Positions 1 through 10,799 of a stretch of 64,000 bases of DNA are shown piece by piece. This DNA comes from Macrothele yani. Taxonomy: Eukaryota; Arthropoda; Arachnida; Araneae; Macrothelidae. The notes beneath the pieces are model-generated. The model was not told where the DNA came from. It worked only from the letters and a program-made list of their open reading frames with translations, and ran no database searches. The DNA lies in the NCBI GenBank assembly GCA_039090855.1, contig CM077027.1, positions 99,856,316 through 99,920,315 on the forward strand, written 5' to 3'. Each line of letters starts with the position of its first letter. The first letter of the stretch is position 1. The translations under genes were made by a program, and so were the position numbers.

Positions 1-553
1 TTGCCTCCTTAACTATTTCGTACTTATCGTACTGCTCTATAGTCAAACGACGAAATAAGTGGTTCACACATTCTGAATTGAATAAGGCTATCACCAAACG
101 ACCTTTCATTTCTTCCGGTACTGAGTGTAATACAAATGCCCTTTCTAACGAATCAAAGAAGTCCAGAATTTCTTCCGGCTTACTGGGACTTCTGGGTAAA
201 GTTCTTTCTAAGATTCTCATGTAGTCGGCCAACTTACCCTCATTTTTACTTTTAATAGACTCCTTCTCTTTCTCATTAATTAATTCTAATTTTCTTAACT
301 CAAATTTCCTTTCTTCTTTCCTATCCGCTAATTGTAATTCCAGCATTCTTTGTTCCCTCTCAGCCTTTCTCTCTTCTATCTCAAGCATTTTAAATTGAAG
401 TTCCCATTCCATTCTAGCTGGATTATTTTTCTTGTCTTCCATATTAATGCTTACTTCTTTACTAGAATCTAATTCTGAATCGCTAAGAATACTATTATCT
501 TCGTTGTCCGCGTCTAAATTATCCTCAACTTTCCCTTCCAAAAGCTCAGTCAT
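1..553 (-). CDS. Gag N-terminal region, partial (second tandem unit)
   Basis: This is the same reading frame as the first 184 codons of the intact frame at 2355-3713, shifted by 3160 bases and cut by the window edge. It starts with Met at 553, has an acidic N-terminus, and then a charged, coiled-coil-like stretch rich in E, K and R (about residues 50-105). A Gag-like helical region follows. Nothing in the visible part is broken. Whether this unit carries the same internal deletion as its neighbour cannot be seen. It sits directly downstream of the LTR at 969-2154 on the minus strand, as expected for gag. Confidence 0.7.
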   Translation of the reverse strand, partial: MTELLEGKVEDNLDADNEDNSILSDSELDSSKEVSINMEDKKNNPARMEWELQFKMLEIEERKAEREQRMLELQLADRKEERKFELRKLELINEKEKESIKSKNEGKLADYMRILERTLPRSPSKPEEILDFFDSLERAFVLHSVPEEMKGRLVIALFNSECVNHLFRRLTIEQYDKYEIVKEA

Positions 554-950
554 GATAATACACTACAATACACATTCAAAAAATACACTCATGCAAAGAA
601 ATAAGAAAAGAAATCATGCAAACTTCCGCATTAAATCATCGAAGGTTAATCTGCTTCTTGTTTTGTTTCTAACCTATCTCTACCTTCATGCATTACCCGA
701 ACATCTATTATCCTGTTTTACTCAGAATACTTATATTCCTTCTGCCTCTTTCGCTACACGTAAAAAAAAAATCACTACGCTATTTTAGCTTCAAATTTCT
801 TAAATCGTAAACATGAAATCTCGACTTATCTAAACACTTATTACTTAACGAAAATATTTTGACACTTCGCATTCTCTAGCAACTGACATAAAATTAACTG
901 TTACAAAATTTTACTTTACAATGCTTTACTCTGAGAATTCTTAGCTTTCC

Positions 951-968
951 CTTTCCTTTCTAGTACCA
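951..968 (-). other. Primer-binding site of the LTR element (left unit)
   Basis: Immediately after the LTR end (CA at 970-969 on the minus strand) the minus strand reads TGGTACTAGAAAGG, starting with the TGG expected opposite a tRNA CCA end. I do not recognise which tRNA matches. Confidence 0.55.
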
Positions 969-2154
969 TGATGAGAACTTCTACTCTTAACCCTAAATTA
1001 TACCAAATGCACAGGCAAAGACACAGAAATAATCTCAGAAAAAAAAATGTGGTACGTTACCGGAGCACTCAGGCCCCTTCTCTTGTCTTGCTTGTAAGTC
1101 CTTGTTATGCTTGGGATTTCCGTACGCTGAGGTGCACACTGTCTTTGTCTTAGTCGACACGATGGATACCTTATCTCGGCTAGCACGCTGGTGTCTCTTT
1201 CTTCCGGTCGGCACGTCGTCAGAGTTCTGTCATTCGGTCACAGGAATTTTCACAAAAAGTCCGTTGTTCCTTCTTCACACGTGTCGCCATTCACATCATT
1301 CATGAGCTCGCTTTCAGGCTGATCCTACCGATAGACTGCGCCACTTTATCTGGCTGTAGGGCCAGACATATCAATTCTTAGATAATACCTTTTGTTTCCC
1401 GCCGTATAGCGAGCTACCGCCTCGCCTTTACTATACAATCTGGCTATCAAGGCGGCTGAAGGCGTCCTTGTGTAGAAGAATAATTACCTCGACAAACACA
1501 GTCCAGTACACGGAAATAAAAACAACAACAAGACTTTATTATTCCGATAACATTTGCTTCACGGGTTTCCGATGATTTTCCGCTCAGGTTCCCGTGCTGA
1601 CCACGTGCTACCTTTCCACAATTCTTTCCGCGATACCCGGTGGACGAAGGAATCCTCCTTCCCGTTCACCACGCTGCACGTCTGCGATAACCGCAGTCCT
1701 TCCGCCAGAAACTGGTGTCCAAACCAGGACCCTCTCTCCTTGACGACCGAAGCTCAACTGTCTCACTTAATCCTCCTCGCCCTTTCTGTCCTCTATCACG
1801 CATGCGCAAGAAAAACTGGTTTTTCCGGTCAGCACGTGAAATACCTGAACTCAGGAATGTCGTCGGATACCCGCAGGGGATTACAACCTTGCACGTATAC
1901 AAAAGCAGTATGACAACTTGTTTAACAGAAGCACTCGAGCAGCTGACTCTTCAAGGTCAGATGCCCCAGGTGTTCATACACCCCTCTCTTAATCCCCCAT
2001 AGGATTAAAATCGTACCACGTGGGTGGTGAAGAATATCAGTTATTATCCGAAACAACAAAATGGCGGAATGAAACATCCGTCCGCACGTGTTCGTCACAA
2101 TATTAAAAGTACATAAATTCATAATTGACAGTTCGTTTGCGGGCGACCCCTACA
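969..2154 (-). repeat. Long terminal repeat, left copy (1186 bp)
   Basis: It begins TGTAGGGGTC on the minus strand and ends ...TCATCA, giving the TG...CA ends of an LTR. The inner border is defined by divergence from the right copy just beyond TACA at 2154. A polypurine tract lies on one side and a TGG-starting primer site on the other. AATAAA on the minus strand at 1540-1535 is a plausible polyadenylation signal. Short frames inside the LTR look non-coding. Confidence 0.8.
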
Positions 2155-2170
2155 GGCCCCCACCAAATGA
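2155..2170 (-). other. Polypurine tract
   Basis: The minus strand reads TTTGGTGGGGGCC directly before the LTR start TGTAGG. This purine-rich run in exactly this place is the plus-strand primer site of LTR retroelements. Confidence 0.75.
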
Positions 2171-2354
2171 ACGAGAGATACGGTCTTTTGCCGTATTCTC
2201 GAGTCAGTCTCTTCCTTGCCTGCAGATCTTGGGTGACACAACATAATACACTTTTTCACTTCTCGCACGTTATGTAACATATACACTTGTACCACCCTGA
2301 GACCTTCTGTGGATCTCCACCTGTGCCGTGAAACATTCTCACCATGGCGCTGCC

Positions 2355-3713
2355 CTACTCTTTAAAACTGAGTCTTGACAACGCATCGGCGTGAGGAATT
2401 AGTTTGCCCGCGACATGAGATATGGATAAATTAAATTGGGAAATAGCCAAACTCCAACGCTGTAATTTTGAACTTTGCGATGCGGAACGGGTGAGAAAAG
2501 TAAGGGGGTTGTGATCGGACATAACTTCGACCCGGTTACCGAAAATCCACCCTTCAAACCTTTGCAAACCCCATACTATGGCGTACGCCTCCTGATGGCT
2601 GACCGCCCATCTGGCTTGCGTCCCATTTAATTTTTTGCTAGCATAGGCCACTGGCCTAATGTTGCCTTCCTCATCCCTCTGACTCAAACAACATGCCACC
2701 GCAAAGGAACTCGCATCCGTGTGTAAGATAAAATGCTTACTGAAATCCGGGGTGTTTAATACCGGTGCCTTACACAAATTTTCCTTCAGAGTCCTGAATG
2801 ATTCCTCCAACTTTTCCGACCAAACTACCCTATCTGCCGCCCTTTTCCCTGTACAATCTGTTAAAGGTTTAGCTATCTTTGCGAAGTTAGGTACGTAATC
2901 ACGGTAATACCCACATAATCCCAAAAAGCTACGTATTTCCTTTTTTGTCTGAGGGGGCAAAAGGTCCCTGATGGCCTGTAATTTCTCGGGGTCCGGCCGG
3001 TGATGACCCGAGCCGACCACGTGCCCTAAGTAATTCACCTCCGTACGGGCGAAACAGCATTTGTTCAAATTTCCCGTAAAGCCTGCCGCCTCCAAACTTT
3101 CAATTACTCCTTTCAAATGTTTCAAATAAATATCCGGAGTCAAATGGCATTTCACCAAAATTGCCTCCTTAACTATTTCGTACTTATCGTACTGCTCTAT
3201 AGTCAAACGACGAAATAAGTGGTTCACACATTCTGAATTGAATAAGGCTATCACCAAACGACCTTTCATTTCTTCCGGTACTGAGTGTAATACAAATGCC
3301 CTTTCTAACGAATCAAAGAAGTCCAGAATTTCTTCCGGCTTACTGGGACTTCTGGGTAAAGTTCTTTCTAAGATTCTCATGTAGTCGGCCAACTTACCCT
3401 CATTTTTACTTTTAATAGACTCCTTCTCTTTCTCATTAATTAATTCTAATTTTCTTAACTCAAATTTCCTTTCTTCTTTCCTATCCGCTAATTGTAATTC
3501 CAGCATTCTTTGTTCCCTCTCAGCCTTTCTCTCTTCTATCTCAAGCATTTTAAATTGAAGTTCCCATTCCATTCTAGCTGGATTATTTTTCTTGTCTTCC
3601 ATATTAATGCTTACTTCTTTACTAGAATCTAATTCTGAATCGCTAAGAATACTATTATCTTCGTTGTCCGCGTCTAAATTATCCTCAACTTTCCCTTCCA
3701 AAAGCTCAGTCAT
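2355..3713 (-). CDS. Gag-RT tail-RNase H fusion protein of the LTR element (452 aa)
   Basis: One open frame joins a Gag-like N-terminus to the end of a Gypsy-type polymerase. Residues 1-45 are acidic, 50-105 are coiled-coil-like, and about 110-190 look like a Gag helical domain. From about residue 196 the sequence is that following the RT active site: HLKGVIESLEAAG, then the YLGHVV and FLGLCGYYR motifs. RNase H follows, with DAS at 332-334, E375, D400 and a terminal HADALSRL. Protease, the RT YxDD catalytic block and integrase are all missing, so the protein cannot copy DNA or integrate by itself. The join lies around residues 190-200 (about 3113-3145) and keeps frame. About 200 bases separate the stop from the polypurine tract. 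It could be a non-autonomous deletion derivative. Confidence 0.8.
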   Translation of the reverse strand: MTELLEGKVEDNLDADNEDNSILSDSELDSSKEVSINMEDKKNNPARMEWELQFKMLEIEERKAEREQRMLELQLADRKEERKFELRKLELINEKEKESIKSKNEGKLADYMRILERTLPRSPSKPEEILDFFDSLERAFVLHSVPEEMKGRLVIALFNSECVNHLFRRLTIEQYDKYEIVKEAILVKCHLTPDIYLKHLKGVIESLEAAGFTGNLNKCCFARTEVNYLGHVVGSGHHRPDPEKLQAIRDLLPPQTKKEIRSFLGLCGYYRDYVPNFAKIAKPLTDCTGKRAADRVVWSEKLEESFRTLKENLCKAPVLNTPDFSKHFILHTDASSFAVACCLSQRDEEGNIRPVAYASKKLNGTQARWAVSHQEAYAIVWGLQRFEGWIFGNRVEVMSDHNPLTFLTRSASQSSKLQRWSLAISQFNLSISHVAGKLIPHADALSRLSFKE

Positions 3714-4110
3714 GATAATACACTACAATACACATTCAAAAAATACACTCATGCAAAGAAATAAGAAAAGAAATCATGCAAACTTCCGCATTAAATCATC
3801 GAAGGTTAATCTGCTTCTTGTTTTGTTTCTAACCTATCTCTACCTTCATGCATTACCCGAACATCTATTATCCTGTTTTACTCAGAATACTTATATTCCT
3901 TCTGCCTCTTTCGCTACACGTAAAAAAAAAATCACTACGCTATTTTAGCTTCAAATTTCTTAAATCGTAAACATGAAATCTCGACTTATCTAAACACTTA
4001 TTACTTAACGAAAATATTTTGACACTTCGCATTCTCTAGCAACTGACATAAAATTAACTGTTACAAAATTTTACTTTACAATGCTTTACTCTGAGAATTC
4101 TTAGCTTTCC

Positions 4111-4128
4111 CTTTCCTTTCTAGTACCA
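4111..4128 (-). other. Primer-binding site of the LTR element (right unit)
   Basis: Same TGGTACTAGAAAGG start as the left unit, directly after the CA end of the right LTR. Confidence 0.55.
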
Positions 4129-5314
4129 TGATGAGAACTTCTACTCTTAACCCTAAATTATACCAAATGCACAGGCAAAGACACAGAAATAATCTCAGAA
4201 AAAAAAATGTGGTACGTTACCGGAGCACTCAGGCCCCTTCTCTTGTCTTGCTTGTAAGTCCTTGTTATGCTTGGGATTTCCGTACGCTGAGGTGCACACT
4301 GTCTTTGTCTTAGTCGACACGATGGATACCTTATCTCGGCTAGCACGCTGGTGTCTCTTTCTTCCGGTCGGCACGTCGTCAGAGTTCTGTCATTCGGTCA
4401 CAGGAATTTTCACAAAAAGTCCGTTGTTCCTTCTTCACACGTGTCGCCATTCACATCATTCATGAGCTCGCTTTCAGGCTGATCCTACCGATAGACTGCG
4501 CCACTTTATCTGGCTGTAGGGCCAGACATATCAATTCTTAGATAATACCTTTTGTTTACCGCCGTATAGCGAGCTACCGCCTCGCCTTTACTATACAATC
4601 TGGCTATCAAGGCGGCTGAAGGCGTCCTTGTGTAGAAGAATAATTACCTCGACAAACACAGTCCAGTACACGGAAATAAAAACAACAACAAGACTTTATT
4701 ATTCCGATAACATTTGCTTCACGGGTTTCCGATGATTTTCCGCTCAGGTTCCCGTGCTGACCACGTGCTACCTTTCCACAATTCTTTCCGCGATACCCGG
4801 TGGACGAAGGAATCCTCCTTCCCGTTCACCACGCTGCACGTCTGCGATAACCGCAGTCCTTCCGCCAGAAACTGGTGTCCAAACCAGGACCCTCTCTCCT
4901 TGACGACCGAAGCTCAACTGTCTCACTTAATCCTCCTCGCCCTTTCTGTCCTCTATCACGCATGCGCAAGAAAAACTGGTTTTTCCGGTCAGCACGTGAA
5001 ATACCTGAACTCAGGAATGTCGTCGGATACCCGCAGGGGATTACAACCTTGCACGTATACAAAAGCAGTATGACAACTTGTTTAACAGAAGCACTCGAGC
5101 AGCTGACTCTTCAAGGTCAGATGCCCCAGGTGTTCATACACCCCTCTCTTAATCCCCCATAGGATTAAAATCGTACCACGTGGGTGGTGAAGAATATCAG
5201 TTATTATCCGAAACAACAAAATGGCGGAATGAAACATCCGTCCGCACGTGTTCGTCACAATATTAAAAGTACATAAATTCATAATTGACAGTTCGTTTGC
5301 GGGCGACCCCTACA
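4129..5314 (-). repeat. Long terminal repeat, right copy (1186 bp)
   Basis: Identical to 969-2154 except for A at 4558 in place of C. On the minus strand this is the 5' LTR of the unit carrying the fusion frame. The outer border is TACA at 5311-5314, after which the sequence is unrelated to the internal region. A minus-strand AATAAA lies at 4700-4695. Confidence 0.8.
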
Positions 5315-5531
5315 ACCGCAATTCGTAATGCCTTAAAATCTAGGCATTTTGGCTTCAGATTTTTATAAACACCCACCGCTAATGATTGCGCTTTACACAT
5401 TAGGTGCAGGACAACCAGCTATGCTTGTCCTTCAGGAACATGCAGGGACTGTTGCCACTTCACAGAAACTTCTCGATGACGTCCCGTGCTACATCCTCAT
5501 ACAAGCTCCATGCATACATGTTCCAAATTCT
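5315..5531. other. No recognisable feature
   Basis: Sequence between the LTR and the next SINE. Small frames are present but none resembles a known family, and I see no structure beyond the flanking target duplication of the SINE. Confidence 0.4.
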
Positions 5532-5546
5532 TCAGAAATGTTCTTA

Positions 5547-5777
5547 TTTTTTTTTTTTTTTTTTTTTTGATTGGAGGTTTAACGACCACCGTGAGCAACT
5601 CAATGGGCTATAAGCAGTCGCCCGTCCCTAATTTAGGGTCACTGGTTCCAGGGAAGGGAGAGAGCCAGTGCCGTAAGACAAACACAACATCCATGCCTCA
5701 GCGGGATTCGAACCCGGACCCCGTTCGGACGAATGATCAGAGGCCAGCGCCTTAGACCACTGCGCCACCGGGGCGGC
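5547..5777 (-). mobile_element. tRNA-derived SINE copy 1
   Basis: On the minus strand it starts with a tRNA-like head carrying an A box (TGGCGCAGTGG) and a B box (GGTTCGAATCC), followed by a shared body and an A tail (the T run at 5547-5568). The flanks repeat TCAGAAATGTTC at 5532-5543 and 5778-5789, a clear 12-bp target-site duplication made by LINE-type integration. Confidence 0.92.
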
Positions 5778-5789
5778 TCAGAAATGTTC

Positions 5790-6416
5790 ATCACATTATA
5801 AATAAAGAAATGTAAACACACCGATCTGTGCACGTATATATCTCATAAGTAAACTTACCCGAAGGGGTTTCACTATATATGAGGAGTTTTCACATAATGC
5901 ACTGAAAACACTGAAGTTCTGCAGCCTGAATTAGTAATCATAACACCATTTTTACACGGAATTTCGAGTACAAACAAACGAATTCGCGTTAGAACACATA
6001 CGAAACTTACGAGGACTTTTCGATCTAATTACTTCTAAACGATTGCAATGAAAATTTGATCGAGGTAGTTTTCTCAACGAGTATATATTTGTATACAATA
6101 TTCCGAACACCCACAGTTCAAATGTACACAATTTACTAATCCTTTAAAATCAGCTCATAGGAAAACGTTGGAATTAAAAGGCGTGCGACCATTTCTGACT
6201 CATGTTACGTGATCTGAGTAAGACCTTCGACCATATATACTAATAGTATATATGGTTGAAGGTCCTACTCAATTAACAAGGTCATATCCATATATCTTAT
6301 TCTAACCTCTTTAATGTAAACAAACGATTGCTGGTCCGCAGCCACAGACATATTTCTCATGATGCAATGCGAAGTGAATATGGTCCATTATATGAATTAC
6401 ATTCATTATATACAAT
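5790..6416. other. Non-coding stretch with a 29-bp palindrome
   Basis: No gene is supported. The notable structure is a near-perfect inverted repeat at 6214-6242 and 6244-6272, 26 of 29 bases pairing around a single-base spacer. It could form a cruciform, or could be a decayed foldback insertion. Confidence 0.5.
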
Positions 6417-6422
6417 GCTATC

Positions 6423-6643
6423 TTTTTTTTTTTTGATTGGAGGTTTAACGACCACCTTGAGCAACTCAATGCGCTATAAGCAGTCGCCCGTCCCTAATTT
6501 AGGGTCGCTGGTTCCAGGGAAGGGAGAGAGCCAGCGCCGTAAGACAAACACAACATCCCTGCCTGCCGGGATTCGAACCCGGACCCCTTGCGGACGAATG
6601 ATCAGAAGCCAGCTCCTTAGACCACTGCCCCACCGGGGCAGCC
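6423..6643 (-). mobile_element. tRNA-derived SINE copy 2
   Basis: Same family as 5547-5777 in the same orientation, with the A tail as a T run at 6423-6434. GCTATCTTT is repeated on both sides (6417-6425 and 6647-6655). The A and B boxes are present, with the B box intact as GGTTCGAATCC. Confidence 0.88.
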
Positions 6644-6677
6644 AAGGCTATCTTTAGGCTGTGTTGAAATCATAATT

Positions 6678-6964
6678 GCCGTCCCTGTGGCGCAGTGGTC
6701 TAAGCCCTTGCTTCTGACCATTTGTCTGAGATTGGTTCGGGTTCGAATCCCGATGGCCGGCGCAGTGGTCTAAGCGATTGCATCTGACCATTCGTCGAAG
6801 ATGGGTTCGAGATCGAATCCCGTCAAGGCATGGATGTTGTGTTTGTCTTATGGCACTGAGGCTCTCCCTTCCTGGAACCGGTGGCCCTAAATTAGGGATG
6901 GGCGACTGCTTATAGCCCACTGAGTTGCTCACGGCTGTCTTTAAACCCCAATGATAGAAAAAAA
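6678..6964 (+). mobile_element. SINE copy 3 with two tandem tRNA-like heads
   Basis: Two tRNA-like heads follow each other. The first runs from 6678 and has A box TGGCGCAGTGG and B box GGTTCGAATCC. The second begins about 6758 with CGCAGTGG and a damaged B box, GATCGAATCC. The usual family body follows from 6827 to the short A-rich tail. The duplicated head is not seen in the other copies here. It could be a dimeric promoter variant or one SINE inserted next to another. Confidence 0.8.
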
Positions 6965-6965
6965 G

Positions 6966-7333
6966 AATCCTAATGAGGCATTGATGTTGTACTTATCTTA
7001 CGACACTGGCTCTCTCCCTTTCCGGGAACCAGTGACCCTAAATTTGGGAAGAGCGACTGCCTTTAGTCCATCGGCCGTCCCGGTGGCGCAGTGGTCTAAG
7101 CGATGGCCTCTGATCATTCATCCAAACGGGGTCCGGGTTCGAATCCCTGTGAGGTATGGATGTCGTGTTTGTCTTACAGCACTGGCTCTCTCTTTTCCCT
7201 GGAACCAGTGACCCTAAATTAGGGACGGGCGACTGCTTATAGCCCATTGAGTGGCTCACGGCGGTCGTCAAACCTCCAATCAAAATCAAATCAAAATTAG
7301 TCCATCGAGTTGCTCACGGTGGTTGTTAAAAAT
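6966..7333 (+). mobile_element. 5'-truncated SINE copy 4, interrupted by copy 5
   Basis: The body of the family starts at about 6972 without a tRNA head, runs to 7073, stops at TTAGTCCATCG, and resumes at 7297 with the same TTAGTCCATCG, continuing to the 3' body end near 7333. The gap is filled by another complete SINE. This copy is therefore older than its insert. Confidence 0.85.
7074..7296 (+). mobile_element. SINE copy 5, nested inside copy 4
   Basis: Complete family member with A box, B box (GGTTCGAATCC), body and a tail made of a repeated ATCAAA-type motif rather than pure A. It is flanked by an exact 11-bp duplication, TTAGTCCATCG (7063-7073 and 7297-7307), within another SINE. Confidence 0.92.
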
Positions 7334-9343
7334 CCAACAAGAAATAAAAATAAAAATAAAAACAACAACAAAAAAGTCATAATTATTGGGCTTTTTTTAG
7401 TTTTCTTTTTGGAAGAAATTTGCTGGATTTGTTTGGACGTCTGGCAACACTGCGGAGAACTCAAAGAGAAGAAGAACCCAGCCATTCTTCTGGCGTCATC
7501 CTTGGGCGGCATCTGCATAGAAGAAAATTTAAGTGTAGGGAAGTTTTCATTAGTATCAGTATTTAGAGGCTAAAAATTTTGTTTGAAAAGAAGAAATTTG
7601 GCTGTTTAGGTAATTTCATATTTTTGTCTGTTGATTGTATTAGAATCACTGCAAAATATGCGTATCTTTTTGTAATTATTTCTTTGTTCTAATCCGTAAC
7701 GGTAGTTCAGTTTGCCTTTCTAAAGAAGTAAGGAATTCGTGTGAAATAATTTCAGCGGGTTTTTTTTATAATGTTTTTTCATGGTAAGTTTGAATTTTTA
7801 AGGACCTGTTAAGCGGGATTTTAAAGGGTTTTATGTTACAGTTTGTCTATGAAGAAATGTACTGTATGATCAAAGAATTTGGTATGATTTCTGATTAAAC
7901 AAAATGGCGTATTATGTTAAGAAGCCATTAAACATGTAGTGGATAACATATTCAAAGAATGTCAATGTCCTAGAAAAACTTAACCATTTTGTGAAACTTT
8001 TTTTTTCCACATGTGTTTATAAAATGTAACAGAAACGGTTTATTCTGAGATTAGCATAAATATTAGAAAGTTAATTTTGCATTTCCAAGGAGGTTAGGTG
8101 ATGTGCAGGATTAACGAAATCAGGTCCCATTGCGTAGTGGATACCCTCCTGGAAAAAAATATATTTGTGGTACTTTTTGCAAAATTCTATTAGATTTCAA
8201 CTACTAAAAATTTAACTTCCATATTATTAACTAGGCATTTGCAGTCATTGTAATGAATCAAATTGTTGGAACCTACAAGTAAATTCTTACAAAAAATATG
8301 TAAAACCAAAAGTATTACACTTTATTGCATGAAACAAAAATGTGTGCATTGTAATTTAAATGATTGCCCTAGTTTTATACTGATACTACAAAGCACTTAT
8401 GCCAAAGTTAGTCCTATGCAAATTTTCTTGTAGAATATTAAGGCCAGCTTCTCTGAACAGTGCCTCATGATCTCACACATGTGTAACAGTGTCTGGTTTA
8501 TACAAAAATTCACAGGTAAGTAACAATTGAGAATTGTAGCACAAAAAATGCTATACTACTTAACAGTGTTACACCCAAGATTTTGTTATGGGTGTGGCCA
8601 TATTAATTTTTTGTCTCTTGATTGTCAAAAGAAAAAAATACTAGTCTGCTTCTTCATTCCTTGTGAAGAACATCTTTTGGTTCATTATATTCTGAAGATT
8701 TTGTGATGTGCAGACAATTGTATTACTATGAATCCTTGTGCTGATTGCTATAAAAATAACTGATCCTTGTGCTTATTGCGATAAAAATTCCACTCATATT
8801 AAACTATTTCTTCCACATTTTCTTTTTAATATACATGTGCTAGAACTATTGGTATGGCTGTGAAAAGGATCCTCAAGTTGTCTGGAATGACTGCTTTCCA
8901 GTCATTCAATTTTTATGAACTAAAGTAACAAAAACGATTTTACTGAAAGAAAAAAATTACTTTCCTTTTTAATACTTCATTCAAAGATGCCTAAATTCTT
9001 GACTATTTCTTTAAGCAGTTTCATATGAAGTTTCAGCAGAAAATTTTGTAAGATCTTTTTGCTAACGCTTGAGCACTTGATTTCCCCAAGTGAATGCCTT
9101 CAGTACACCTCTGCTGTGGTTTCAGATTTAGAGTAATTACTGTATGAGGTACTTTGCAAATAGGTTTTGGGCTGAAAGTTAATGTATGAAATCTGTTTAT
9201 TGCATTCTTGTGCGATTCTCAAGGTAAAATTTCTGTTGAAAGTGAAAATTTTAGATAGAAGCCTTTTTTTGAGGCAAAATGAAAATTGTAGTGCCCTTTG
9301 CTTTGTTTAGGTAGAATAAACTGCAAATAAGGTGAAAACTAGG
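7334..9343. other. About 2 kb AT-rich DNA without recognisable genes
   Basis: T-rich and A-rich runs dominate. Around 7430-7530 there is a more balanced, GC-richer patch, but I find no start, splice signals or protein similarity that would support an exon. No inverted or tandem repeats stand out. Confidence 0.45.
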
Positions 9344-9645
9344 TATTGGGTCATCCCATAAGTAATGCAGTATTTTCAATGTGGCTGGATTGATTGCCAC
9401 CAGATGGGGTTATTGTGGCAGATCTGTGGGGGTATATGTACTGCTGGACAGTGCTAAGATGCCAGATTGGGCTATTTTAAAAATCAATCTACTACTATTT
9501 TCCTTTTTTCTTTCTTTTTTTGGTCTACTACTCGGTTCATTTTTGGGTTGCATTTTCCCCTGCCTGTTTGAAGTATTTTTCTCAGTAGATTATGTAAGTC
9601 TTGAAGTAGGTAATGTAATATTGATAGTTCTTAACTTTTTGAGTG

Positions 9646-9867
9646 GCCGCCGCCCCAGTGGTGCAGTGGTCTAAGGCGCTGGCCTCTGATCATTCGTCCG
9701 TAAGGGGTCCGGGTTCGAATCCCGGTGAGGCATGGATGTTGTGTTTGTCTTACGGCACTGGCTCCCTCCCTTCCCTGGAACCAGTGACCCTAAATTAAGG
9801 ACGGGCGACTGCTTATAGCCCATTGAGTTGCTCACGGTGGTCGTTAAACCTCCAATAAAAAAAAATA
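9646..9867 (+). mobile_element. tRNA-derived SINE copy 6
   Basis: Complete member with a head, B box GGTTCGAATCC, body and A-rich tail. The 13-bp duplication AACTTTTTGAGTG lies at 9633-9645 and 9868-9880. It sits inside the 5' part of the mariner relic. Confidence 0.92.
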
Positions 9868-10599
9868 AACTTTTTGAGTGAAAAAGTATTTTAAAAAAAA
9901 GTGGCTAACTGTGAAGGAAATGCACCTGTGCATAGGTGTAACTGCAAACGACATTAGTAGCTTTATTTTGTGCAGATTCGGCTTTGTCGTTTTTTGTTTA
10001 TGATTTTGATTGTTCTAACTGGGTTTGACGTCTGATGTGACAGTGACCATTGATGTCAGTATTCATTAATTCATTTCATCGCAGGGCAGTTCAGTTCAAA
10101 AGCAGGTACAGCCCTTATTTTGTTTTTTCAACGGTCTTGCTTTGATCTACTTTAAGCTCATTAATTATTTTTTTCTTGAACCTTGTTTTAGAAAATGTAC
10201 ATTAAGTTGTTTAATATGGGTAAGTGGGCTCAGTATGATGTAAAAAAAATTTAAATGGAATGATTGCAATCTTTTTAATCAATATGTTTTAGAAAACTAT
10301 TTTAATCAAAATGAAAAAAAATCAAACTTTTTAAAATCTAAAAAGTTTAATTTTTTTTTAATAAAAAAAAACTTTTTAAAAACTCACAAACTTTGATTTG
10401 TAATGAGCAAAACAACTTTTTTTTTTATTGAAGAATTAAAAATTGGGCTATTTTTGAATGGATTTGGATGCTTTTCAAATGTAAGTCTGCTACTTTCTCA
10501 TTGAATTGGCAATACTGGGATGTTGGCATAGTATCTGAGTAAACTTTGAATGGTGTAAATGTTCATTTAATTCATTTAACCCTCATCATGGAAGTGTCA

Positions 10600-10795
10600 A
10601 AACTTTCATATATGGCACGTTTTACTTTGAGAGCACTATCAGGGCAACACCACCATGGCAGCAGTGTTGAAACTGCTAGATTTATTGTGCAGATGTGCGA
10701 GTCAAGGACAAAGCGTTTTCGGTCTAGGAACTGTAGCCTTAAAAATAAGCTAAGGCCAGGATGTCCTCAGGAGTAGGATGACGATCTGTTACGAC
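10600..10795 (+). pseudogene. Mariner transposase fragment, DNA-binding region
   Basis: The translated stretch contains RSRNCSLKNKLRPGCPQE, a stop, then DDDLL. This matches the linker at the end of the helix-turn-helix region of mariner transposases, where a K-F-R-S-G-x-F-S-L pattern leads into P-R-x-G-R-P-x-E and acidic residues. The frame is interrupted by a stop after PQE, and upstream sequence is too decayed to fix a start. The matching downstream part resumes at about 11490 after foreign sequence. It encoded DNA binding for a cut-and-paste transposase and is now inactive. Family identification rests on this motif alone. Confidence 0.5.
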
Positions 10796-10799
10796 AAAG

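Larger units (their letters stand above)
1..5314 (-). mobile_element. Tandem Gypsy-type LTR retrotransposon (internal-LTR-internal-LTR)
   Basis: Positions 1-2154 and 3161-5314 are repeats with a period of 3160 bases; the only difference I found is C at 1398 against A at 4558. On the minus strand the order is LTR (5314-4129), primer-binding site, gag/pol fusion, polypurine tract, LTR (2154-969), primer-binding site, and a second gag start running off the left edge. The class is set by RNase H and RT-tail sequence of Ty3/Gypsy type. The tandem could be real (recombination between LTRs, or insertion of a circular copy) or an assembly effect. The near identity means that, if real, the duplication is very recent. 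The left border lies outside the window, so target duplications cannot be checked. Confidence 0.85.

Noticed and set aside
969..2154. Short open frames inside the LTRs
   Set aside because: They overlap on both strands, lack family similarity and are duplicated only because the LTR is.
2230..2250. Integrase remnant between the RNase H stop and the polypurine tract
   Set aside because: About 190 bases contain no zinc-finger or catalytic integrase motif in any frame.
5670..5777. tRNA gene calls at SINE heads (here and at 6678, 7074, 9646, 12727, 25587, 40542, 60477)
   Set aside because: A and B boxes are present, but the cloverleaf is incomplete and each head is followed by the same SINE body and A tail with target duplications.
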